From: Lujinxingiaceae bacterium
GTDB taxonomy: Bacteria; Myxococcota_A; Bradymonadia; Bradymonadales; Bradymonadaceae
Direction: 5' to 3'
Length of the DNA: 64,000 nt
Assembly (NCBI GenBank): GCA_013697635.1
Contig: JACCWM010000062.1
Coordinates: forward strand, 1-64,000
The notes under the pieces were generated by a model that was given only the letters and a program-made list of their open reading frames with translations, ran no database searches and was not told the DNA's origin. A program made the position numbers and the translations under genes. Shown here piece by piece: positions 26,528 through 35,622 of this stretch. Every line of letters starts with the position of its first letter. Within the stretch, counting starts at the first letter, position 1.

Positions 26528-27616
26528 ATGACGGATCGTACTTTTATCAAGCGCCACATGGCGCAAATGGCCGAAGTTCAGAGGCTGTTCGAAGAAAACG
26601 CACCTTTGTTCGAAGACATCCTCGTTCCGCCCAAACCCAAGGCTTCGAGCCGCAGCGATGCGACGCCAGCCCCAGGCACTGACGAGGTTGAAGAAACAGT
26701 GCCGTCCGAAGATGAAGACGATGAAGCCTGGATCTTCTTTCACATCACCAGCCGCATTCACTTTCAACGCCGCCTTTTTGAGCGCGATGAGGTCAAGGAC
26801 ATGCTGGCTAAGCACTGCCTGCATTATGCTCGAGTATGCGAGGTTGGACTGCTCCACTACTGCCTTATGGACAATCACTTTCATCTCAAGATTGCCGTGC
26901 GGCGGGGGGCCTTGAAGTGTTTCAATGCCTCGAAGTTTGTGGGCTGCATCAAGCAGCAGTTCACGATCGAGTACAAGCGCTGGTACAATGGCCCTTATCG
27001 ACGTGAGCAGCGCCACCGCCCAGAGTCGCTCGGAAACGGAACGCTGTGGGAAGGCCGTCCGCACATCGAGCGTATCGAAGATGATGCCCAACTCGCAGCC
27101 TGCACCCTCTACATCGAAGCCAATCGAGTACGCGCCTGTGCGGGGACGCAATTGATGGCCCTGCAAGAGCCGCCCATGCTTCTAACCAGCCAGGACGAGG
27201 TCTCACGCCTTCAGCCCTGCTACGAGGAGCTGCTCGAGCGTATTGAGTCCTATCGTTACCAGTCGGCGGGCTGGTACATCAGCGGCTGTGCGGGCCCAGA
27301 ACCGCTCCTAACCGACGGCTATGACGGCAATTGGGCAAGCGAAGAAGAACTTGAGCGTTGGTGGGATGAGCCCGTACGCGAGCTGCCCGAAGGCTGGCGC
27401 AAGGTGTGGTTTAAAGAACGCCTCGGAATTCTCAAACCCACGCTACCCCAGGCCCGTCGCTATATGGAAAATCCGTTTATTGCGCGCCTTGGAACCACAC
27501 CCGAGACACGCGGGCGCACGTTTGCGCGCCTGCTGATGAGCGCATGCTGGCACGGTCGCAAGCGGCCAGTGCGTGATGACGAGGAAGGCAGCGTGCCAGG
27601 CGTCTTGAGCAAGTAA
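26528..27616 (+). CDS. REP-associated tyrosine transposase (RAYT, Y1/HUH family)
   Basis: RAYTs are single-strand DNA nucleases related to IS200 TnpA that act on REP palindromes. The family pattern is clear: FFHITSRIHFQRRLFERDE near residue 74, then LLHYCLMDNHFHLKI with the HUH pair His117 and His119, a basic helix (FVGCIKQQF), GTLWEGRPHIERIEDD, and LYIEANRVRA. Tyr195 in the last segment is one candidate for the catalytic tyrosine, which cannot be fixed by eye. At 362 residues it is longer than usual. The first 70 residues are acidic and probably disordered, and about 160 residues follow the core. The ATG at 26528 follows GAGGG. Palindromic repeats flank it on both sides, supporting a cognate pairing. 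Confidence 0.9.
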   Translation: MTDRTFIKRHMAQMAEVQRLFEENAPLFEDILVPPKPKASSRSDATPAPGTDEVEETVPSEDEDDEAWIFFHITSRIHFQRRLFERDEVKDMLAKHCLHYARVCEVGLLHYCLMDNHFHLKIAVRRGALKCFNASKFVGCIKQQFTIEYKRWYNGPYRREQRHRPESLGNGTLWEGRPHIERIEDDAQLAACTLYIEANRVRACAGTQLMALQEPPMLLTSQDEVSRLQPCYEELLERIESYRYQSAGWYISGCAGPEPLLTDGYDGNWASEEELERWWDEPVRELPEGWRKVWFKERLGILKPTLPQARRYMENPFIARLGTTPETRGRTFARLLMSACWHGRKRPVRDDEEGSVPGVLSK

Positions 27617-27824
27617 GCCCTCCGATCCGCTGTACATACAGGGAACAGAGCTCCATGACCGGCGAACGCACTCTCTGCAAGCGCCAATGCCCCAGTGCGC
27701 CCCAAGCCTCAGGATTAAAGTCCATTTTGAGTTTTTCAATCAGTGCTCACCAGCTTTACGGTGCCAAATATCGTATTGGTCACCCACTCAGAGCCACATC
27801 TGACAGTTTTGCGACGCCAAGTTC
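27617..27824. other. Gap downstream of the RAYT gene with no recognised feature
   Basis: This is the first part of the 363-base region between the RAYT gene and the convergent lipoprotein gene. It is less GC-rich than the surroundings and holds no credible open reading frame on either strand. The rest of the region is occupied by the REP-like copy R6 and tandem repeats. Confidence 0.4.
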
Positions 27825-27887
27825 GGGGCATGAACGGTTGATCGAGCATATGGCATGCGGAAATGCCGCCATGGAAGCCCGTCTGCC
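27825..27887 (+). repeat. REP-like 63-bp element, copy R6
   Basis: It begins GGGGCATGAACGGTTGATCG and ends GAAATGCCGC, then CATGGAAGCCCGTCTGCC. Exactly 63 bases, with the palindrome partly altered. Its right half is the first unit of the 49-bp tandem duplication. It lies 209 bases downstream of the RAYT stop. Confidence 0.75.
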
Positions 27888-27981
27888 TGTGGGATCCTAT
27901 GGCATGCGGAAATGCCGCCATGGAAGCCCGTCTGCCTGTGGGATCCGTCTGCCTGTGGGATCTCGTCTGCCTGTGGGATCT
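27849..27981 (+). repeat. Tandem repeat: two perfect 49-bp units plus extra copies of a 16-bp unit
   Basis: Bases 27849-27897 and 27898-27946 are identical. Each unit contains a hairpin (TGGC to GCCA with inner GGCAT and ATGCC), the GGAAGCCCG core of the REP-like family, and GTCTGCCTGTGGGATC. That last unit is then repeated twice more (27947-27980), giving four copies. The array reaches the stop codon region of the convergent lipoprotein gene. Confidence 0.9.
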
Positions 27982-30103
27982 AGAGCACCGGCGGTGCGTG
28001 CAGCTCGAACATGTACCGTAGGGTCGCGACCCCGCCGGCGCTGTGTGGACGAATCGAGATGATCATCGGACCGAGGCGCTGCACGACGATGCCCAGGTCG
28101 AGCGGCTCGAGGGTGTGGGGTCGCCACTCGGTGAGCAGTGACATCAGGCCAAGTGGCTCGAGACGAAGAGATAAGACGTCAGCGTCGGTGGTGACCGGGC
28201 GATCGTTGCGTTGCAGGCGCTTGAGTTGGCTCTCGGCCTCGTCGTAGCTCAGGCCACGGGTTAAGAAAACAAAGGGTTTGTCGTTGGTCGATTGGTAGAA
28301 GTAGTGCAGATCCGAGAGCGCGTGCTGCTCGGGCAGCTCAAAGGTGGTGAGCACATCTTTTTTGAGGGGGCTGGTCATCGACTCCGAGATCTGGTTTCGC
28401 AGTGTCGCGCTGCCGCCGCTGAGCTCCATGGCGGCGTCGACGACGAGCATACGCAGCGCTTCGACCAGGCCGTCGCGCTCCTCGGCGCTGGCCTCCTCCT
28501 TGAGCGCGAACATGGCGGCCAGGCGCGAATGCCAACTCTGGCGGCGCATGTCCAGATCGACACTTGCGATCTCGAGGCGCTGGATGTGGCGCAGAGGAGC
28601 GATGAAGTGCTCATATTCGGAGGGCTCTTCAATCCCAAGATCCTCACCGAGCACGGCCTCCACGTTGACCAAGGTCAGGGCCATGCCGCGCGGAATCGAC
28701 AAGATTGAGAGCACCGGATCGATGTGGGAAGCGTCCATGCCGTCGAGCAGCTCAACCGGTGTGGTGACGCCGATCCATTGCTTCCAGGCCGGCGAGAAGA
28801 AGGGATCGAGGTCGATCGAGGCGCCCATGCTGCGCTCGGAGATGTCCAGCCCGATGTGTGGCGAAACGACATTCAACCCGGGAAGCGCACGGCTCCCAAA
28901 GAGGTGCATCTCGAGGTTGAAGATGCACTGCGCCTCGCTCTGGCAGCCGCGTGCAAGGCTGTAGGTCGTGCCAGGCAGATTGCGCGCGCCGATTTCCCAG
29001 GTGTGTGCGCTCTCCATGGTACGCGCGGCCAACTCGATAAACTGATCGTCGCGCGCCCGTGCGCCCGTGGTGCGAAGCGACTCCAAGGCGCGCATATAGC
29101 CGCGAACGCGCGCAAGCCAGGCGGCCTCCAATTGATGGAATGCAAGCGCGACTGCCGGGCGATCCGGTGGCCGCGGTGCGGCCGGCGCACCGGCCGGAAA
29201 ACGCGTCGTGGCGCTCAACAGGTCGGATAACATACGCTTTCGATACAGATGGGTCTCGGAGGGCGCCAGAGCGCGCGCTTGAAACTCCTTGAACACCACG
29301 TCGATCGTGGCATAGCCCCCCTCCAGACGCACCATAAAGGCCGGCCAAGAGCTGTCGGCGTTGAAGAAGACATGATCGCCGCCAGCAAGACTTGGACCGG
29401 TGACCTCGTCGTTTGCGACCTGCTGGTAATTGGTGGCCGCCGCCATCTTGATCACGTTCGCGAGCAAACGCGCGTCATCGGTGACCGGGATGATCAGGCG
29501 CGCACCGCTTTGCGGGCGCAGACCACTGACGGCGCGCAAAACATCGGCGGTGACACCGCGGGCAAACTCGGCGTCGCCGTCGTTGAGCTGGGCGCGGATC
29601 GCGTCGATGGCGTTCTCCTCCGATTCAAGCTCGAGGCGGCTCAAAAGCGTGCTCTCGATGGCCTCGACGAATGCCCGCGAATCACCTTGCGAGGCCGGAT
29701 AAAAACCAAAATACAATTCACGCACCGGATCGATGCCTTGCTGTTGCCATTGAACCGCAGAGAAAGGATCGGCCCCAAGTTCTTGCACGACGCCCTGCCA
29801 GGCCATCAAAAAGGCGCCAACCACCGCATCGCCGTTGGGGCCGAACATCTGTGGCTCGGCCGCGGCCCAATCCATCAGACCCTGGGCGCCGGCAAACACC
29901 TCCTCGAGGCGCACCACGCCCACAACGGGGGCGTGGGCCGGCAGGCGCAGTGCAGCGCCTGACCACTGCTCGGCGCCGGGCGACATGCGCGCCTCGGCAA
30001 GCCTTGGATCAGGCCGCTCGGACGGGCTCGAGCACGCGCTTAAGAGCTGGCTCGCCAAGACAAAGAGCAGGGGCAGGAGCGCTTGAGATCGGATTCTGGA
30101 CAT
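27980..30103 (-). CDS. Large predicted lipoprotein of unknown function
   Basis: The 707-residue product has a lipoprotein signal with lipobox LSAC (Cys24). The mature protein resembles bacterial proteins annotated as DUF3352-like or hypothetical, with repeated alpha+beta units (for example LPAHAPVVGVVRLEEVFAG near 55, and a similar strand-helix unit near 380-470), but I cannot assign a family with confidence. The ATG at 30103 is chosen because it starts the signal; the frame extends 27 codons further upstream. The stop touches the tandem-repeat array. Its neighbour upstream on the same strand is the membrane Fe-S protein, 112 bases away. Confidence 0.7.
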   Translation of the reverse strand: MSRIRSQALLPLLFVLASQLLSACSSPSERPDPRLAEARMSPGAEQWSGAALRLPAHAPVVGVVRLEEVFAGAQGLMDWAAAEPQMFGPNGDAVVGAFLMAWQGVVQELGADPFSAVQWQQQGIDPVRELYFGFYPASQGDSRAFVEAIESTLLSRLELESEENAIDAIRAQLNDGDAEFARGVTADVLRAVSGLRPQSGARLIIPVTDDARLLANVIKMAAATNYQQVANDEVTGPSLAGGDHVFFNADSSWPAFMVRLEGGYATIDVVFKEFQARALAPSETHLYRKRMLSDLLSATTRFPAGAPAAPRPPDRPAVALAFHQLEAAWLARVRGYMRALESLRTTGARARDDQFIELAARTMESAHTWEIGARNLPGTTYSLARGCQSEAQCIFNLEMHLFGSRALPGLNVVSPHIGLDISERSMGASIDLDPFFSPAWKQWIGVTTPVELLDGMDASHIDPVLSILSIPRGMALTLVNVEAVLGEDLGIEEPSEYEHFIAPLRHIQRLEIASVDLDMRRQSWHSRLAAMFALKEEASAEERDGLVEALRMLVVDAAMELSGGSATLRNQISESMTSPLKKDVLTTFELPEQHALSDLHYFYQSTNDKPFVFLTRGLSYDEAESQLKRLQRNDRPVTTDADVLSLRLEPLGLMSLLTEWRPHTLEPLDLGIVVQRLGPMIISIRPHSAGGVATLRYMFELHAPPVL

Positions 30104-30215
30104 CGCTTTACAGCCTGAGACAAAAGATGATTCCCGCACACGGGCGTATTTCGGGAACATTGCTACAGCTTGGTTTTCATTCACGCCGGCGTCAAATACT
30201 TGGCATCGGCGCCGC

Positions 30216-32114
30216 TCAAGCCGTGCGCATCTCCATGGGTTGGGAGAGCAACCACAGTGCGGCGATGCTCAGCGCAGCCACAAAGATGATCATCGCAATG
30301 GCCGCGCGTAGCGCCTGGTGACGGTTACCAAACATGCGGTGGCTGGCCCGGTTGACCAACCAGACGGCGGCCAGATTACCTGCAATGACCAGCGCGAGCT
30401 GAGCGATCCACAAATACTGGATCGGCACGAGCATCGTCAGCGCGTTTTGGGCCGTGCCGAACAGATCCCATCCTCGCCCGAAGGGATCGCTGACCAGGCG
30501 CACCAGCTTGCTGCCCTCGTAGAAAAAGTGCAGCGAGTTGTGCGCCAGATGGTAGGCCAGCGCGACCGGCAAGAGCGGATAGGCAAACGCCGTAAAGAAG
30601 TCACGAAAGCGATAAAAGGCGTTGCCACTTGCCAGGCGCATGGCCTGGCAAGCCAGGGCGTAGGCGGCGATCGAGGCCGCAAAAAAGACGCTCATCGCCA
30701 GGCTGAATACGGCCAGATAGCCCATGTCGAAGCCCAGCCAAACGACGAGTTGCTCGCGAAGCGGCGCGATCGTGTGATGGGTCCAAAGCGGGATCATCGC
30801 CAGGCCATGAAAGATCGTGACCACAAAGATGATCAAGAGCAGCCAGGCTTCGTCGTGGCGACGCCGGTGCGGCCCCATCAGGTCGGCAAGCGGTACGCGC
30901 ACATTGATGGCGATGTTGTCGTGCGGACAGCTCTTGAGGCACTCGGTGCACATCGTGCAATAGGAGTTCTCGTTCATCGCACCCATGAATTCGCTTGTCG
31001 GGCAGGGCAGCCCGCGCTCGTTTCCGTGCAAACAATCGTGGGTTGTACACGACTTGCACACCCCAGCCTCGCGCCGGCGAATCTCCAACATGCCGGTGGT
31101 ACCGTAGGCGCCCGTTACGCGCCCGATCGGGCAAACGTAGCGGCAAAAACCTTTGCGCTCGAAGACAAACAACGTGCCGGCAGCCATGGCCACCATCGCA
31201 AGACCGAGCAGCGCCGTCAGCGCAGGCCGATAGGGCGCGTCGTAGGCCAGCTCGACCCAGGTCAGGGCGATGAAGAGTCCGATCGCCGGATAAAGATTTT
31301 TGAGCGCCGTGGGCCAGCGTCGGCCCGGCCCCCGGCTATGCTGCGGGCCGCGCAGCTTGCGGCTCAGACGCCCAATCCAGTCTGGAATCGCCATCCACGG
31401 GCACACCGTGCACCACACCTCGCCGGCAAAGAAGGCAAAGAAGATCAGGCCCATCCACCAGATGTTCCACGTGAGCACGGGCGCAATGTTTTGGCTCGCG
31501 TCCTGGTTGCCAAAGAGCCCTGCGGCGATCACGAGCACAAATACCAAGACGACCGGAGCCTGGAGCATCGGCTGAAATCCGCGCCATTTGACCAGACGAT
31601 CAAAGGGTTTAAACCGCGTCAGCTCAAAACGCGGGTACTTCCAGCGCTCTGAGGTCTTCTTGATGTTGCGGCGCGGCTCGCCTAACAAGACAAGCAACAA
31701 GAAGGTGATCAGCACGACGACACCGCTTGCGCCATAGAAGAGCGCGTTGGGAACGCCGGGCATCAAGGCACGAGCCGGCTGCTCGACGATCTCTTCGTTG
31801 TCGAGCAGAAAAGCCGCCTCGAAGAAGCCACCCTCATCGAGCTGTTCGAACATCAGCGCGTCGGGGGAATCCGGCGCCGGAGCGCGGCGCACACGGTGGG
31901 CCACGATCGCCATGTTGCAGACCGGACAGTCGCCCGGCTGCGAAAAGCGCAGCCCGTCGCACTGCATCGGGCAGATCCACTCGATGACATGGACGTTGTC
32001 GACCTGAGCCTGGGCGAGCTGGGCGTGCGCTGCGGGCAAGGCCGCAAAGCTGGCAGCGACCAGCAAAATCGCGACGAGGAGCGCAAACGGCGCTGTATGA
32101 GAAGTGTACTTCAT
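30216..32114 (-). CDS. Membrane 4Fe-4S protein with an N-terminal heavy-metal-binding domain
   Basis: The roughly 632-residue product starts with a signal peptide, followed by WICPMQCDGLRFSQPGDCPVCNM, whose CPM and CPVCNM parts (residues 47-68) match the heavy-metal-binding domain found in copper efflux proteins. Membrane helices follow, then CTVCPWMAIPDW, FCRYVCPIGR and two clusters near 345-405 (CKSC, CLHGNERGLPC, CTMCTECLKSCP) typical of NosR/NapH/CcoG-type ferredoxins. Five or more helices complete the protein. It probably carries electrons across the inner membrane, perhaps for metal or nitrogen-oxide metabolism. There are no nos, nap or cco genes nearby. The ATG at 32114 is preferred to a TTG at 32123. 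Confidence 0.82.
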   Translation of the reverse strand: MKYTSHTAPFALLVAILLVAASFAALPAAHAQLAQAQVDNVHVIEWICPMQCDGLRFSQPGDCPVCNMAIVAHRVRRAPAPDSPDALMFEQLDEGGFFEAAFLLDNEEIVEQPARALMPGVPNALFYGASGVVVLITFLLLVLLGEPRRNIKKTSERWKYPRFELTRFKPFDRLVKWRGFQPMLQAPVVLVFVLVIAAGLFGNQDASQNIAPVLTWNIWWMGLIFFAFFAGEVWCTVCPWMAIPDWIGRLSRKLRGPQHSRGPGRRWPTALKNLYPAIGLFIALTWVELAYDAPYRPALTALLGLAMVAMAAGTLFVFERKGFCRYVCPIGRVTGAYGTTGMLEIRRREAGVCKSCTTHDCLHGNERGLPCPTSEFMGAMNENSYCTMCTECLKSCPHDNIAINVRVPLADLMGPHRRRHDEAWLLLIIFVVTIFHGLAMIPLWTHHTIAPLREQLVVWLGFDMGYLAVFSLAMSVFFAASIAAYALACQAMRLASGNAFYRFRDFFTAFAYPLLPVALAYHLAHNSLHFFYEGSKLVRLVSDPFGRGWDLFGTAQNALTMLVPIQYLWIAQLALVIAGNLAAVWLVNRASHRMFGNRHQALRAAIAMIIFVAALSIAALWLLSQPMEMRTA

Positions 32115-32194
32115 GCGATACAATTGAGGCTTGAGGACCCGATGGCTCCAGGCGCGCAGGGCGCCAAAGCGAGGCGACTCTAACAGGTTTGATT

Positions 32195-32611
32195 ATGGCT
32201 GCACAGGAAATCCGGGACCACCTCGCGCGCGCCAAGCGCGCGCCGACGACCCAAAACCTCGAAACACTCTGGCGCGCGGTTTTCATGCTTCAGGCCTGGT
32301 ATTTCTTGCCTGCGACCGACGCCGAAGGCCCAAGCCATCCCAGCGTCACCCTGGTCGAGGGCCAAGCTTGGCTGCTTGCGTTTACCAATGTGCGCCGCGT
32401 CAAGGAGTTCGCCCGCGCCGCCAAACGTGTGAACACCAAAGACGAGATGTTTCTGCTCGTGCTCGATCCCTTACAGTCGATCGAGCGCATTCGTGAGGCC
32501 GGCGAGCACATCGAAGGCGTGATCTTCAACATCGGCTCGGATGAAACCTTTCGCACGACCACCGAAGCGCTGGAAGGATTTGCACGTCACTTCGGATTGC
32601 CGCTATCTTAG
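32195..32611 (+). CDS. SseB-like domain protein
   Basis: The 138-residue product resembles the SseB N-terminal domain (PF07179). WYFLPATDAEGPSHPSVTLVE, then QAWLLAFTNVRRVKEFARA, is the characteristic strand-helix pattern, with the C-terminal part ending in LEGFARHFGLP. SseB affects serine sensitivity in Escherichia coli, but the molecular role is unknown. The ATG at 32195 is preferred over a TTG two codons upstream. It reads toward the kinase gene and may be transcribed with it. Confidence 0.7.
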   Translation: MAAQEIRDHLARAKRAPTTQNLETLWRAVFMLQAWYFLPATDAEGPSHPSVTLVEGQAWLLAFTNVRRVKEFARAAKRVNTKDEMFLLVLDPLQSIERIREAGEHIEGVIFNIGSDETFRTTTEALEGFARHFGLPLS

Positions 32612-32655
32612 GAGCCGATCGCACTCTAAAGATCGCGACCAAGAGGGCAATGAGC

Positions 32656-34059
<1,404 letters not shown>

Positions 34060-34164
34060 GTCCTTTGGATTGTTACGATCGATCTTGGCATTGCCCCCGC
34101 CGCCCGATTGAATTAGCTTAGCGGCGTCCGAACCTGTTATCTGGCAACGCGGACGCTCCCCTCC

Positions 34165-35466
34165 ATGATCTCTTATGATCGCTGCCGTGCCGACATGACA
34201 TCCCAAACAAGCGACGACTCTGTGCAAACCGAAAGATCGGCTGAACCCGTTGTGGCCGAACCTCCCTTGCACAAAGAGTCCTCCGGCAGCTTTGCAAGCG
34301 CGCAGCGGCTGACCATTTTTAACGAGATTCACGCGATTCGTGCCGCGCTCTTTGTGATTGCGGCCGGCGTGGCGCTGGCGATCTTGCATTTTGCCAGCTC
34401 GATTCTAATCCCGATCGTGCTCGCCATCTTTCTCTCTTACGTGCTCAATCCTTTCGTGCTTGGATTGATGCGCCTTCGCATCCCACGCACCCAGTTGAAG
34501 ATGCCGCGCTCGTTGGCCTCGTTGATCGTGGTCTTGATGATGGTCGCGATGACCGGCGTCGTCGGTATGTTCATCGGCGATCAGGTGCGCCGGCTTGCCC
34601 TGGACTTGCCTCACTACGAAGATCGCGTCAGCGGAAACATCAGCGCGCTTCGCACCAATCTGCTCGATGTGCAGCAACGCTTTGAGGGCATGCTCCAGCC
34701 AATCCGCCGTGATGCGGAGGAAGTCGCGCTGTCGAGCTTCGACCCGGTCACGGCCGCTGAGGACAGCGCCAACGAGCGCGTTCAGGTCTTTCTCGACCAG
34801 AACACGGGTGACATCTGGGCGGCCGCCACCGGCTATATCGCCGGCGGAATCACCGGCTTGCTCGGCATCTTCGCCCAGGCGCTGATGTGCGTCTTCGTGC
34901 TGGTGTTCATCCTGGCTCAGGCGCCGGTCTTTCGTGTCAAAATCATCGGTCTGTTGGGCAATAACCCTCGCCGGCGACGCTTGATCATCGACATCTTGGA
35001 GAACGTCAACGACGACATCCAGCGCTACCTCTTCAACCGCTTTGCCACCAACACGATCGTCGCCTTGCTCGTCGGCTTGAGCTTCTATATCTACGGGCTC
35101 GATTACGCCTTCTTGCTCGGCATTTTGGCGGGCATCCTCAACTTCATCCCCTATGTCGGTCCAATCATCGGCACGTTTTTCCCCGCTCTGATTGCCTACA
35201 TGCAGTTTGGAGACCTCCAATCGGTGTTCTGGTGCGTGCTGATTTACGGCTGCATCACCGGTCTCGAGGGCAACCTCGTGACGCCCGTGATCATCGGGCG
35301 CCACCTCAAGCTCAACAGTCTCGCGGTCTTGCTCTCAGCGATCTTTTGGGGTTGGATGTGGGGCGCCATCGGACTGCTGTTGGCCATTCCCATCTTGGCC
35401 GGCGTCAAAGCCGTTTCGGCCCATGTCGATGGCCTGCGGCCTATCAATGAGCTCTTGCGCGGCTGA
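34165..35466 (+). CDS. AI-2E/PerM family permease
   Basis: The 433-residue membrane protein has the family layout: two N-terminal helix pairs (residues 50-90 and 105-135), a soluble helical insert at 145-220, and four or five helices toward the C-terminus. ILNFIPYVGPIIGTFFPALIA, near residue 325, and the GNLVTPVIIGRHLKLN segment are the conserved family signatures. Members have been linked to AI-2 export, sodium-proton antiport or osmotic tolerance, so the substrate is uncertain. The first 45 residues are polar and probably cytoplasmic. Confidence 0.9.
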   Translation: MISYDRCRADMTSQTSDDSVQTERSAEPVVAEPPLHKESSGSFASAQRLTIFNEIHAIRAALFVIAAGVALAILHFASSILIPIVLAIFLSYVLNPFVLGLMRLRIPRTQLKMPRSLASLIVVLMMVAMTGVVGMFIGDQVRRLALDLPHYEDRVSGNISALRTNLLDVQQRFEGMLQPIRRDAEEVALSSFDPVTAAEDSANERVQVFLDQNTGDIWAAATGYIAGGITGLLGIFAQALMCVFVLVFILAQAPVFRVKIIGLLGNNPRRRRLIIDILENVNDDIQRYLFNRFATNTIVALLVGLSFYIYGLDYAFLLGILAGILNFIPYVGPIIGTFFPALIAYMQFGDLQSVFWCVLIYGCITGLEGNLVTPVIIGRHLKLNSLAVLLSAIFWGWMWGAIGLLLAIPILAGVKAVSAHVDGLRPINELLRG

Positions 35467-35622
35467 TGCTGCGTGCTGGACGTACGCGCACTTGTGCAGA
35501 TGCAGCGCACAGACTAAGATTCCCCGACGAAGTCCTGGCGTCGGCAGACATTCGTTAAGCTCGTCTTTGAGACGAAAGCCGCCGCCGGACTGTCGAAATT
35601 GATATGTTGCGAAGGAGTTCGC

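Noticed and set aside
27849-27981. CRISPR-like repeat array downstream of the RAYT gene
   Set aside because: The repeats are adjacent with no spacers, there are only two full units, and they share sequence with the REP-like family. No cas genes are nearby.
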